A stretch of DNA of 58,482 nt from an uncultured Clostridia bacterium (GCA_944388935.1 CALXKK010000010.1:1-58482); one strand, 5' to 3'. Positions 16,149 to 24,816 are shown, counted from the stretch's first letter. A program made the numbers and translations. Notes: a model not told the origin generated them from the letters alone.

Positions 16149-16769
16149 CTAAAAGTCTTTCATTTTAATACTGTTATTTAGTAAATCTATTTCTGTATCT
16201 AAATCTAAAGCATCATTTTGTAGCATCTTAGAAAATTGTTCATCTAGAGATTTATTTATTATATCTAATGAGTTCTCAGCTTTACCCATAACTTCCTCAA
16301 TTTCTTTTGTATGAACATTTTGCACAGATAAATCATAATATGAATTTACAATTTTTAAAATCGTTTCTAAGTAATATGTAAAGAACTTTTTATTTTGTCC
16401 AATTTTATTTGGATGCTTTTCCAAATATTTTAATATCTTAGCAATTTGATTTACCATTGCTGTACATTTTTCTTTTATTTGTGGTTTAGTCAATTGATTT
16501 CTTAATTTTAATATTTTTTCATATGTTTCGTATCCATTATCTAATAACTCCATATATTCTTTCTGTTTATTAGAATCTTTTATACCTAATAAAACCAATT
16601 TGTTATTAGGTGCAAATAACAATGAACATCCAATATAAATTAATATAGCTAATATTCCAGAAATAATTATTTCAATTTTTAATACTGAAAACAAAATGAA
16701 AAATACTAAAATTCCAAACAATGTATTTAATATATCAAATATAACAATATTTCTTCTATATGTTAACAT
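16149..16769 (-). CDS. XpaC-like (5-bromo-4-chloroindolyl phosphate hydrolysis family) protein
   Basis: The 206-residue protein has two adjacent N-terminal membrane helices (about residues 10-50) and a cytoplasmic helical part with the LLDNGYETYEKILKLRNQL and YYLETILKIVNSYYDLS segments typical of the XpaC family. The family name comes from an old phenotype and does not establish an enzyme activity. XpaC and TelA genes commonly occur together, as here. The gene is in tight spacing with its neighbours (27 and 14 bp). Confidence 0.82.
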   Translation of the reverse strand: MLTYRRNIVIFDILNTLFGILVFFILFSVLKIEIIISGILAILIYIGCSLLFAPNNKLVLLGIKDSNKQKEYMELLDNGYETYEKILKLRNQLTKPQIKEKCTAMVNQIAKILKYLEKHPNKIGQNKKFFTYYLETILKIVNSYYDLSVQNVHTKEIEEVMGKAENSLDIINKSLDEQFSKMLQNDALDLDTEIDLLNNSIKMKDF

Positions 16770-16795
16770 ATTTAAGCCTTCCTTTTCTTTATAAT

Positions 16796-18391
16796 TTAGT
16801 TATATCCCTTAGCCTCTTTAAACGCTTTTTCTAAATTCTCTTTGCCATCAAATACTCTTGCTTTTGAATAATCAGCTAATTCCTGTAATTGTGTATCATC
16901 AGAATCTCCAAATGTTATAGAGAAAACTGGTATATCTAAATTAGAACTACTCCATTTACTTTCTACTTGATTAATACTTCCAGAATTAGATTGTCCATCT
17001 GTCATCAAAATTATAGATGTTGTATAATCATCCACATTATATTTTGATATTTCATCCATTGCTCTTAGAAGAGGCTCATATATATTTGTTCCACCCTGTG
17101 GCTCAAAATTATCTATTTTACTTTGTAAGTCAGCTAATGTTGTAGAATCATTTCCCTCTGCTTTCCATACATCTAAAACATCATTATCAAATGGAATTAC
17201 AATTGTTACATCTTTTGGGCTAGCTTGTAACATATATGTAGATGCTTTTTGTTGGTCTAATAACATACTCATGGCATTTCTTAAACTTTCTACGCCTTCA
17301 CCAGACATACTTCCTGAATAATCTAAGCAATATACAGTAAGTGAAGGTTTTCTAAGTTCTGTTTGATACATATTTAATGCTTTTTGTATTACATCTGAAG
17401 ATGGCATTTTCATTACATTTAAAACTTTTTCTGTATCTATTCCCCAATCAGGATTAAATACATCTTTATTATTATTCGTAAAATTAATTGCAAATGAAGT
17501 TCTTCTTCCCAAATTTAATAATTCTGGTTTTACTTCGTCAGAAGTTAAATAATCTTGTAATAGCAAAAATGCCTCTTCTTTTGAAGAATTACCATTATCT
17601 ATGTATCCTAAAGGTGAATCTGCAATACCTAATCCGTCTTTTGGATATATTACATATAGTGGCTCTTTTCCTTGTGATACTAATTCTTTATTAGTGTCTA
17701 TAATTACAGACTCATAATTTACCATTGCATCATAATCACTTTGTAAGAATAAATCTTTTAGCCAATCTGAGCTTCCAGATGAACGATTAACTCCTGAAAG
17801 AATTGTAGTTAAATCACTTTTTAATGTTTCGTTTTCTAAGTCTTCTGCTGTAATTACTTCTGGATTATTTAAAAGTGCATATATAAATCCTAAATATGCA
17901 GTTGCTCCTGAATTTGATTGGGTTGCAGAGGTCATCATAAAGCTTAATTCTTTACTTTTTATTTTTTCTAGAATATCTTTTATTGAAACATCTGTACCTA
18001 CAAATCCTAATTTTTCTGCAACACTCTTCTTTATTCCAAAAACAACCGGTGTAGTTGTTATAGATTCTTGATGCTTTACTTTTAAATTTGTATCCCCCAT
18101 ACTAATCCAAATACTATTTGCTGGAAATACAGCATCATATTGTGAAGCACCATTTTGAAGCTCTTGCATAATATCTACAGAACCTTCGTATGTCATATTA
18201 ATATCGATATTATTTTCATCTTCAAATTTTTGCAATATTGGTTCTAGTATTCTGTTTTCCGAACCAGATAGGATGTTTAATGTTTCCTTAGCTGGTACTA
18301 TTTTTTTATAATTTGCAATAACCAGTGCTAGTATTATAACTACTATTAATACTATAGCAATTATAATTTTTAATTTTTTCTTCTTTTCCAT
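16796..18391 (-). CDS. Substrate-binding-like protein fused to a von Willebrand factor A domain
   Basis: The 531-residue protein has an N-terminal membrane anchor (about residues 7-27), a binding-protein-like domain (about 36-330, with LNILSGSENRIL and YDAVFPANSIW) and a C-terminal VWA domain (about 345-531) carrying the metal-binding site DYSGSMSG and LMTDGQS. There is no lipobox cysteine. The fusion suggests an extracellular domain that binds a ligand and a protein partner with divalent metal. It follows an ABC permease gene by 14 bp and precedes xpaC. A partial relative lacking the VWA domain is encoded at 15070. Confidence 0.88.
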   Translation of the reverse strand: MEKKKKLKIIIAIVLIVVIILALVIANYKKIVPAKETLNILSGSENRILEPILQKFEDENNIDINMTYEGSVDIMQELQNGASQYDAVFPANSIWISMGDTNLKVKHQESITTTPVVFGIKKSVAEKLGFVGTDVSIKDILEKIKSKELSFMMTSATQSNSGATAYLGFIYALLNNPEVITAEDLENETLKSDLTTILSGVNRSSGSSDWLKDLFLQSDYDAMVNYESVIIDTNKELVSQGKEPLYVIYPKDGLGIADSPLGYIDNGNSSKEEAFLLLQDYLTSDEVKPELLNLGRRTSFAINFTNNNKDVFNPDWGIDTEKVLNVMKMPSSDVIQKALNMYQTELRKPSLTVYCLDYSGSMSGEGVESLRNAMSMLLDQQKASTYMLQASPKDVTIVIPFDNDVLDVWKAEGNDSTTLADLQSKIDNFEPQGGTNIYEPLLRAMDEISKYNVDDYTTSIILMTDGQSNSGSINQVESKWSSSNLDIPVFSITFGDSDDTQLQELADYSKARVFDGKENLEKAFKEAKGYN

Positions 18392-18405
18392 ATAACCCCT
18401 CCTAT

Positions 18406-20055
18406 TTAATAAACTCTTTTGTACAATTTTGCTTGATGTTTTTTTACATATTTATTTATTGCTAAATTAATTAGTAATAACGTTATTAACAAGAATATTA
18501 ATAATACTGTGGTATTCCAAATTAGAAATGAAATTAGACCTAATAAAATAATAACAATAACTGCATAAAAGAATTCATACATTACATTAACGTTTTCCTT
18601 CATCATTGTATATTCGCTTGTCCATGTTATTTTAGGTGCATGTAAATCTATTAATACCATTATTTTTTCTTCTACCATGCATAATTCTATTAGTATTACA
18701 AATAAACATAAACTAAATAATATATTTATACTTGGCATCATTAAGCTATAACATAGCGTAATGATAATTGCAATTGTTCCATTGGCAATTAGTCCTGGAT
18801 ACAACTTATATATATATTGTTTGTATAAACTAATTGGAATCGTTTTCATTAATTTTGCTGTTTTACCTTCTCTAGAAATTGCGGTTATTGATGTAAAATT
18901 CATTATGTATAAAACCTGAGCTATACTAACACAAATAACTACACCTATTGGCTTTAAAATATTTTGTTGACCTTCTGCAAAAAAATCTAGTCCTATACTT
19001 TTAGCAAATGAGATTAGTGCTAAGGCTGGTAAACCAACAAATACTGTTGGAAAAACTACAGGAAAAATTATACATTGCATACAAAATATTGGTGTTCTTA
19101 TTATTTGTTTCAATTCTTTTGATAAGTATGCTATTTTAGACGTTGTAGGTCTAAAATCTTCAATTTTTAAAGTTGCATCTGCTACCCTTTCTCTTACAGC
19201 AGAATTAACAGTTGCACCAATAGCACCTTTTAGATATACTTTTGATATTATCCAAGTCATTACATAAAAACTTGCAATACTTGCTACTGCAAAAATCACA
19301 AGATTAATTAGACCCGTTAGTTCTTGATAATACAATAAACTATTCATAATTGGCTTTAAAATAACGAAATAGTCTGATATTAATTCTATTAATCCATTTA
19401 CTTGCAACATTCTTTCCGTAAAAATTTCTTCAGAAAAGCCATCACCTGTAGCAAACAAACTAATAATTATTCCAAGTATCACAAATATAATAAATACAGT
19501 TATATATTGTACTTGAGTTTTGTTCTTTATTATATTAGTAAATCTCATAATACAAGATGTTATAAGTGATGTTAAAACAATTGGTATAATTGGTAATAAT
19601 AGTAATATTAGCAACGAATATATATAAAAATTAATACCTACACCTATAATTTTGCCATATACAACTATTGGCGAAACAAGCAACATAGCTTCTGTTAAAT
19701 ATTCTGAAACTATCATATTTTTTATTTTTGCTCTTACTAATTGTAATGGTTTAATTGGCATTCTTAAAAAAATCTTTAAATCTTTTGAAAAATATAAATT
19801 GTTAAGACTTTCAAAAACACTCCTTGAAAATAAAAATAATATCATTATTAACAAAATAATATTTATAAAGGCAGGAGCTTGGTCTACTTCTATAAGTTGA
19901 TATGTAAGCTGATAACTTGCAAATCCCATCAGACCAGAAATTGTTCCGAAAATAATAATAAAAACTAACAAAGATAATAATTTTGCAGTAATTTCTTTAT
20001 TTACATTATCTCTTCTATATGCATTTTTAAAAATAACTTTAGTTAATTCATTCAT
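18406..20055 (-). CDS. Large ABC exporter permease lacking its ATPase
   Basis: The 549-residue polytopic protein has about 12 hydrophobic segments and family features such as LRMPIKPLQLVRAKIKN and AISREGKTAKLMKTIPIS, which recall the clostridial putative ABC exporter permeases. Such permeases normally follow a cognate ATPase gene. Here only a 113-bp stub of that gene remains directly upstream (20065-20177). The permease frame is intact and heads the VWA-xpaC-telA run, so it either uses another ATPase, works without transport, or is on its way to decay. Confidence 0.8.
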   Translation of the reverse strand: MNELTKVIFKNAYRRDNVNKEITAKLLSLLVFIIIFGTISGLMGFASYQLTYQLIEVDQAPAFINIILLIMILFLFSRSVFESLNNLYFSKDLKIFLRMPIKPLQLVRAKIKNMIVSEYLTEAMLLVSPIVVYGKIIGVGINFYIYSLLILLLLPIIPIVLTSLITSCIMRFTNIIKNKTQVQYITVFIIFVILGIIISLFATGDGFSEEIFTERMLQVNGLIELISDYFVILKPIMNSLLYYQELTGLINLVIFAVASIASFYVMTWIISKVYLKGAIGATVNSAVRERVADATLKIEDFRPTTSKIAYLSKELKQIIRTPIFCMQCIIFPVVFPTVFVGLPALALISFAKSIGLDFFAEGQQNILKPIGVVICVSIAQVLYIMNFTSITAISREGKTAKLMKTIPISLYKQYIYKLYPGLIANGTIAIIITLCYSLMMPSINILFSLCLFVILIELCMVEEKIMVLIDLHAPKITWTSEYTMMKENVNVMYEFFYAVIVIILLGLISFLIWNTTVLLIFLLITLLLINLAINKYVKKHQAKLYKRVY

Positions 20056-20064
20056 AGCTATACC

Positions 20065-20177
20065 CTATTCTTCTATAATTTTTAGGAATAATTCTTCCAA
20101 AGAACTATTAGATTTCCATTTCTCTCTTAGTTCCTCACAAGTAAATAAGATTTACTTACATTTTTAATTTCTATCAT
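20065..20177 (-). pseudogene. ABC ATPase gene collapsed by internal deletion
   Basis: A ribosome binding site and ATG at 20177 begin MIEIKNVSKSYL, the typical first residues of an ABC ATPase, and then the frame breaks. The following bases, in a shifted frame, read CEELREKWKSNSSLEELFLKII and stop at 20065, the typical last residues of such an ATPase. The middle (about 200 codons, with both Walker motifs) is gone. It sits 9 bp before the permease gene it should serve. Confidence 0.85.
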
Positions 20178-20240
20178 AATAACCTCCATTTTTTTTATAC
20201 CATAACTACTTTAAAAAGTATATATTTTTTTATAAAAAAA

Positions 20241-20270
20241 CGAACTTTATGTACAATTCATAAAGTTCAG
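20241..20270 (-). terminator. Terminator of the amidohydrolase gene
   Basis: On the minus strand TGAACTTTATG and CATAAAGTTCG form a stem followed by seven U residues. Confidence 0.85.
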
Positions 20271-20293
20271 TTTTGGTTTAATTATTCAGTTAT

Positions 20294-21838
20294 TTATACT
20301 TTAAATATTGTCTCTCCATCTTTTATTGTTTCTAAAACCATTATATTTCTTATATCGTCTTTATCAATCTTTAATGGATTTTTATCAACTATAATTAAAT
20401 TTGCTTTTTTCCCTTCTTTAATACTTCCTTTTGAATCCTCTTCTCCATACTGATATGCAGCATTTATTGTAACTGCTTTAATTGCTTCCACAACCGGAAT
20501 CTTTTCATTTTCGCCTAAAGTAATTCCTTTTTGAGTTATCCTATTTACAGCACACCAAATTGTTTCAAACATACTAGGTTCAATAACAGGAGTATCTTGG
20601 TGAAAAGTAAATAAAATATCATGATTTAAACTAGAACCTGCCGGGCTGATATGCTCTGCTCTATTTATGCCTAAATTTTCTATATGAATATCTCCAAAGT
20701 AATATACATGACTTATAAAAAATGATGGAATTATATTATATTTTTTTACATCATCTAATTGGTCGAGACCTAAAAGTTGTGCATGTATCATAACTGGTCT
20801 TTCTATACCATTTAATTTTTTTATTGTATTTATAAATTGTTCTGCTGCCTTATCTCCATTACAATGCGCCAATAACTGTAAATTATTTTGTTTTGCAAAT
20901 TGTAATGCCTCTTCTACTTCTTCATCTTTCATTATACGATATCCATAATACTTTTCTTCATTTTTATATTCTTCTCTTAACCATGCTGTTTTAGCTTGCA
21001 AAGAACCATCTAAAAATATTTTTACTCCACCTATTTTAAAATTATTTTTATAATTATTAATATATTCGCCATACTTATTATTAATTTCTTTTGCATTCTT
21101 ATTATCCATATATGCCACAATATCAAGAAATATTTCTTTTTTATCTGCTAAGAGATTATATATGTCAGCTAGTTCCTTTGTTATAACTCCCTCCTGTGCC
21201 ATAGTAATTCCATATGATGCATATACTTCTTGCGCTTTTCTAAATGAGTTAATAATATTTTCTACTTTTGGAAGAGGAATCTTTTTAATTGAATCTATAA
21301 AAGCATTTTCCTCTAACAATCCAATATCAAACATTATTTTTCCTCCTTCTGGAACTTCTGTATCTTTTGTTATACCTAATAATTCTAATGCTTTACTATT
21401 TGCAATTCCATTATGTCTAGATCTATTTTCTAATATAACTGGTATATCTGGGAATATTTCATCTAATTCTTGTTTAGTTATGTGTTTTCTATCTTTTAAT
21501 AAATTATTATCATATCCATTTACTATAAGCCAATCATCCATCTCATTTTTATTCCTATATTCAATTAATTTATTTTTTATTTCCTCACTACTTGTTAAAT
21601 CTTCAATAGAAAGTTGTAGTAATTTCTTGGCAAGAGCAAAAATATGGCTATGCGTATCTATAAATGCTGGCATCATTGTTTTTCCATTCAAATCTATTAT
21701 TTGTGTGTTTTCATCCAATAATTTCATTACATCAGCCTTTGTTCCAGTTTTTATTATTTTATCATTTTCTATGGCCATTGCTTCTACTTCACTATTCTCT
21801 AAAGTAATAAAATCTCCATTAAAATATATCTTCTTCAT
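20294..21838 (-). CDS. YtcJ-like amidohydrolase
   Basis: The 514-residue protein belongs to the amidohydrolase superfamily, YtcJ-like branch: an N-terminal beta domain (KIYFNGDFITLEN), the metal-binding PAFIDTHSHIF, a GGVKIFLDGSLQAKTAWL segment, LLAHCNGDKAAEQF, and the late FTFHQDTPV and GSIKEGKKANLIIVDKNPL segments. The substrate is unknown; relatives include N-substituted formamide deformylases. The start at 21838 follows GGGAGGT; a longer frame adds 11 residues that lack family features. It follows pfkA but a terminator separates them. Confidence 0.9.
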   Translation of the reverse strand: MKKIYFNGDFITLENSEVEAMAIENDKIIKTGTKADVMKLLDENTQIIDLNGKTMMPAFIDTHSHIFALAKKLLQLSIEDLTSSEEIKNKLIEYRNKNEMDDWLIVNGYDNNLLKDRKHITKQELDEIFPDIPVILENRSRHNGIANSKALELLGITKDTEVPEGGKIMFDIGLLEENAFIDSIKKIPLPKVENIINSFRKAQEVYASYGITMAQEGVITKELADIYNLLADKKEIFLDIVAYMDNKNAKEINNKYGEYINNYKNNFKIGGVKIFLDGSLQAKTAWLREEYKNEEKYYGYRIMKDEEVEEALQFAKQNNLQLLAHCNGDKAAEQFINTIKKLNGIERPVMIHAQLLGLDQLDDVKKYNIIPSFFISHVYYFGDIHIENLGINRAEHISPAGSSLNHDILFTFHQDTPVIEPSMFETIWCAVNRITQKGITLGENEKIPVVEAIKAVTINAAYQYGEEDSKGSIKEGKKANLIIVDKNPLKIDKDDIRNIMVLETIKDGETIFKV

Positions 21839-21893
21839 AGTTACCTCCCATTTTGGATTTAGTATATCCATTTTGGAAATAATTATGAAAAAA

Positions 21894-21925
21894 GACTTAA
21901 AGATATATTTATTTATCTTTAAGTC
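21894..21925 (-). terminator. Terminator of the phosphofructokinase gene
   Basis: A perfect 12-bp stem GACTTAAAGATA/TATCTTTAAGTC is followed by six U residues on the minus strand, just after the stop at 21938. Confidence 0.9.
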
Positions 21926-21937
21926 CTTTAAATATAA

Positions 21938-23080
21938 TTAATCACCTAAACAAATACCTACATCTCTTGCAGTTTTAACAAGTTCATCATCCATTGTAAC
22001 AAGTCTTACATTGCTTTCTGCTGTACCACCTTGAACTGCACCAATTTCTTTGTTTTCTCCAACAACTATCTCCAATGGAACACAATCTAATTTTCCATTT
22101 CTTATAACTGTTAAAACCCCAAATTTTCCTTCCATTGCAAGTTCCATAGCTTTAGCACCATATTTTGTAGATAAAACTCTATCATATGCAGTTGGAGTTC
22201 CTCCTCTTTGCATATATCCTAAAATAGTGCATCTTGCTTCTAGTCCTGTTAATTCTTGAAGTTGCTTTGCAACTCTGTTTCCTTCTCCTCCAAATTTAAT
22301 GCTTATACCAGCTTTATTATCTATACCTTCTGCTGCATGTGTTGTTTGTTTTGCATTTATAGGATGAGCACCTTCTGAAACAACAACAATGCTAAATTTT
22401 TTACCGTTTTCTTTTCTCTTATTAATTGCTGCAGCAGCTTTGTTAATATCATATGGTATCTCTGGGATTAAAGCAACATCAGCTCCTCCAGAAATTGCAG
22501 ATTCCAAAGCAATCCATCCTGCAAATCTTCCCATAACCTCTAATACCATTATTCTATTATGAGTTTCTGCTGTTGTGTGTAATCTATCTATTGCTTCTGT
22601 TGCAACGTGAACTGCTGTATTATATCCAAATGTAATATCTGTACATGCAACATCATTATCTATTGTTTTTGGAACACCTATTGTATTAATACCTTTTAAG
22701 AATAAGTCTCTAGCTGATTTTTGAGTACTATCTCCTCCTAGAGTGAACACGCAATCAAATCCGGCTTCTTTTACATTTCTTACGCATTGATCTGACATAT
22801 CTTCATAAGTAACTGTTCCATCTGGATGTTTTACTTTGTAATGAAAAACAATTGCATTTGTAGAAGACCCTATAATTGAGCCTCCTTTTGGTAAAATACC
22901 AGAAGCTTTTGGATTTCCATCTAAACGAATATAATTATTATTTACAAGACCTCTATATCCGTCAATATATCCATAACATTCTATTCCATTAGTTTCGCAA
23001 GTCTTTTTAATTGCTCTTATTACAGCATTAAATCCTGCTACGTCCCCACCATTTGCTAAAATAGCTACTTTTTTAATCAT
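21938..23080 (-). CDS. pfkA: 6-Phosphofructokinase with atypical phosphoryl-donor motif
   Basis: The 380-residue enzyme phosphorylates fructose 6-phosphate to the 1,6-bisphosphate. It has PKTIDNDV, RIMVLEVMGRFAGWIALES (substrate binding), ALIPEIPYD and ILGYMQRGGTPTAYDR. The donor site reads GGDST: ATP enzymes usually have GGDGS and pyrophosphate enzymes GGDDT. PKTIDND with lysine is typical of pyrophosphate and some ATP group II/III enzymes. The N-terminal loop is NGGDVAGFNAV rather than GGDxPGxN. So the donor, ATP or pyrophosphate, cannot be fixed from sequence. AGGAGGT precedes the ATG. trmL is 16 bp downstream... upstream in transcription order, so the two may be co-transcribed. Confidence 0.9.
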   Translation of the reverse strand: MIKKVAILANGGDVAGFNAVIRAIKKTCETNGIECYGYIDGYRGLVNNNYIRLDGNPKASGILPKGGSIIGSSTNAIVFHYKVKHPDGTVTYEDMSDQCVRNVKEAGFDCVFTLGGDSTQKSARDLFLKGINTIGVPKTIDNDVACTDITFGYNTAVHVATEAIDRLHTTAETHNRIMVLEVMGRFAGWIALESAISGGADVALIPEIPYDINKAAAAINKRKENGKKFSIVVVSEGAHPINAKQTTHAAEGIDNKAGISIKFGGEGNRVAKQLQELTGLEARCTILGYMQRGGTPTAYDRVLSTKYGAKAMELAMEGKFGVLTVIRNGKLDCVPLEIVVGENKEIGAVQGGTAESNVRLVTMDDELVKTARDVGICLGD

Positions 23081-23096
23081 CTTCAGTACCTCCTAA

Positions 23097-23597
23097 TTAT
23101 TTTAATAATCTATCACTAGTTTCTTTTAAGTGCTCAAAATTAGTATGTCTTAAAACTTCATATACTACTATTGCAACTGCATTAGATAGATTTAAGCATC
23201 TAATCCCATCTAACATTGGAATTCTCATAGTTTTATCAATATATTTTTTCATTATATCTTCTGGCAAACCTTTCGTTTCTTTTCCGAATAACAAGAATAC
23301 TTCGTCCATTTCTTCATATTTTGGCTCGTCGTACCTATGTGTACCCTTAGACGTAACAAAAAACATATTTGTTTTTAAAGGATCATATTTATTTAGAAAT
23401 TCTGTAAAAGAAATATGTTTCTCTATATCCATCTTGTCCCAGTAATCTAAACCTGCTCTTTTTAAATATCTATCTGATATTTGGAACCCCAATGGTTCTA
23501 CTAAATGTAATTTAGCCCCTGTTGCAGCGCAAGTTCTTACAATATTGCCTGTATTTTGAGGAATTTCTGGTTCTACTAATACAATATTTAATTTCAT
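23097..23597 (-). CDS. trmL: tRNA (cytidine(34)-2'-O)-methyltransferase
   Basis: This SPOUT-fold enzyme methylates the 2'-O of the wobble base in tRNA-Leu. The 166-residue protein matches TrmL throughout: IVLVEPEIPQNTGNIVRTC at the start, KRAGLDYWD, LLFGKETKGLPEDI (SAM-binding knot) and RIPMLDGIRCLNLSNAVAI at the end. It is encoded 16 bp before pfkA and transcribed in the same direction. Confidence 0.95.
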   Translation of the reverse strand: MKLNIVLVEPEIPQNTGNIVRTCAATGAKLHLVEPLGFQISDRYLKRAGLDYWDKMDIEKHISFTEFLNKYDPLKTNMFFVTSKGTHRYDEPKYEEMDEVFLLFGKETKGLPEDIMKKYIDKTMRIPMLDGIRCLNLSNAVAIVVYEVLRHTNFEHLKETSDRLLK

Positions 23598-23671
23598 TCA
23601 TATGCCTCCTTAACCAAATTATATGGTATCATTTATGAAAATTTTAATCAATACTTTTAAAAGTTTTTTGC

Positions 23672-23701
23672 AAAAAAAATTACGAGGGATTAGCTCCCTC
23701 G
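23672..23701 (-). terminator. Terminator of cassette C
   Basis: In RNA sense CGAGGGA-GCUAA-UCCCUCG is followed by UAA and eight U residues. The 3' complementary segment B' (23714-23703) directly precedes the hairpin. Confidence 0.92.
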
Positions 23702-23702
23702 A

Positions 23703-23726
23703 CTTCTTCTCGTTAATATCAGTTTA
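23703..23726 (-). other. 3' complementary segments A' and B' of cassette C
   Basis: In RNA sense the 3' end holds UAAACUGAUAU (A', 23726-23716, whose first three bases are the stop codon) and AACGAGAAGAAG (B', 23714-23703). A' is perfectly complementary to AUAUCAGUUUA at the 5' end of the same transcript (24109-24099). B' is perfectly complementary to CUUCUUCUCGUU further into the leader (24089-24078). Confidence 0.75.
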
Positions 23727-24035
23727 CCTTTTGTTTTTCAATTCCGGAAAATCCCTGTATCGGGTCATATCGTAAAAGAAACCGCACCCAAAATAGAGAA
23801 CCAGAAGTATTATGAAAAATATAAGTACAGATTGAATCCTATCTAATCCTGTAATATCAGCTATTAGATATGTTCCAACTATAGCTGCTGCAATGTAGTA
23901 AATCCATTTACAGAGAGTATATACAATCTTTTCCCCATTTGTAGTCCTCTTCTTGAACAACACATCCATAAGATTGAATGCAGCCCAAATGAAGAAGACG
24001 AAAACAAACAGGCTAAGAAGCACAGCAACTTTCAT
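23724..24035 (-). CDS. Small membrane protein, cassette C
   Basis: The 103-residue protein has three hydrophobic segments (about residues 3-25, 43-63 and 70-92) with a basic linker FKKRTTNGEK and a polar tail YDMTRYRDFPELKNKR. I recognise no family. AGGAG precedes the ATG at 24035. Like cassettes A and B it is a lone small membrane protein with a GTGCTATAAT promoter, a structured terminator and leader-to-3'-end complementarity, and its composition is less AT-rich than neighbouring genes. It lies between trmL and spoIIIAH, outside both operons. Confidence 0.75.
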   Translation of the reverse strand: MKVAVLLSLFVFVFFIWAAFNLMDVLFKKRTTNGEKIVYTLCKWIYYIAAAIVGTYLIADITGLDRIQSVLIFFIILLVLYFGCGFFYDMTRYRDFPELKNKR

Positions 24036-24077
24036 CTTAAACTCCTTTTATAAGCATCGATTTCTACAAAGCCAAAC

Positions 24078-24109
24078 AACGAGAAGAAGATTTAGTGTTA
24101 AACTGATAT
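24078..24109 (-). promoter_or_regulatory. 5' leader segments A and B of cassette C
   Basis: AUAUCAGUUUA (A) lies within the first few bases of the predicted transcript (start about 24111). CUUCUUCUCGUU (B) follows after nine bases. Both are perfect complements of the 3' segments A' and B'. Because both ends keep the order A-B and A'-B', pairing of both would form a pseudoknot-like, not nested, arrangement. Confidence 0.75.
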
Positions 24110-24117
24110 CATAATTA

Positions 24118-24146
24118 ATTATAGCACTATTTTCAAGTTTTTTCCA
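24118..24146 (-). promoter_or_regulatory. Extended -10 promoter of cassette C
   Basis: TGGAAA-N17-TATAAT on the minus strand, with GTGC directly before the perfect -10 box. The same GTGCTA(A/T)AAT motif precedes cassettes A and B. Confidence 0.7.
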
Positions 24147-24162
24147 GACCGTTGCCTTTTTA

Positions 24163-24747
24163 CTATTTATTGCTAATATGTATATTGTCTATTTCCGCAT
24201 TCATCTCTCTTGCAATTATATTTTGTATTTGAGCAATTGTATCTGGTTCTAATTTTTCTGCTTTTACTATTACATTAATACTTTTATCATTTACAAAAAT
24301 TACTACATCGTCTATACCTTTTGTTTTAATTAAGTTCTCACAAATCATAATACTATTTTGAGTATTATTTATTTTTGTTATTTCTTGTGTTGCAACTGTT
24401 TTTTGCTCTTCGCTTACATTTTGGTTATCTAATAAGTTTTGGTAGCTTTCTATCATCTGTGAATACATTGTATCTCTTCCTAATCTGGAAGTTGCAAAAT
24501 AGTCATCTTGCGTTGTTTGTGTATTTGTGCTTGTTTCTACACTTGCTATATTTAAGCTATTTTCATCTATTATATTATTGCTAGAAACTAGCTGTGCATC
24601 ACCTATGCTTGCTACTTCATTTTCAGAAACTATATTACTAGAAACAGGAGTACCCTTTATTGTATAGCTTAAATATCCTGCTGTTACCAACATTAATGCA
24701 ACAACAAATAAAATAATCTGATTACTTTTTATATTCTTTAAATTCAT
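24163..24747 (-). CDS. spoIIIAH: Stage III sporulation protein AH
   Basis: SpoIIIAH is a mother-cell membrane protein that meets forespore SpoIIQ to form the feeding channel. The 194-residue protein has one N-terminal helix (about residues 10-27), a low-complexity linker and a C-terminal YscJ-like ring-building domain (about 90-194: QTTQDDYFATSRLGRDTM... IKTKGIDDVVIFVNDKSINV). It is the last gene of the spoIIIA operon, 69 bp after spoIIIAG. In Bacillus subtilis the operon is controlled by sigma-E and SpoIIID. Confidence 0.93.
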   Translation of the reverse strand: MNLKNIKSNQIILFVVALMLVTAGYLSYTIKGTPVSSNIVSENEVASIGDAQLVSSNNIIDENSLNIASVETSTNTQTTQDDYFATSRLGRDTMYSQMIESYQNLLDNQNVSEEQKTVATQEITKINNTQNSIMICENLIKTKGIDDVVIFVNDKSINVIVKAEKLEPDTIAQIQNIIAREMNAEIDNIHISNK

Positions 24748-24816
24748 AAAATTCTCTCCTAACTTTAAAAGATTTTAATTAAGCTTGTTCCTTAAACTCA
24801 ATTTAAGCTTTAAATT

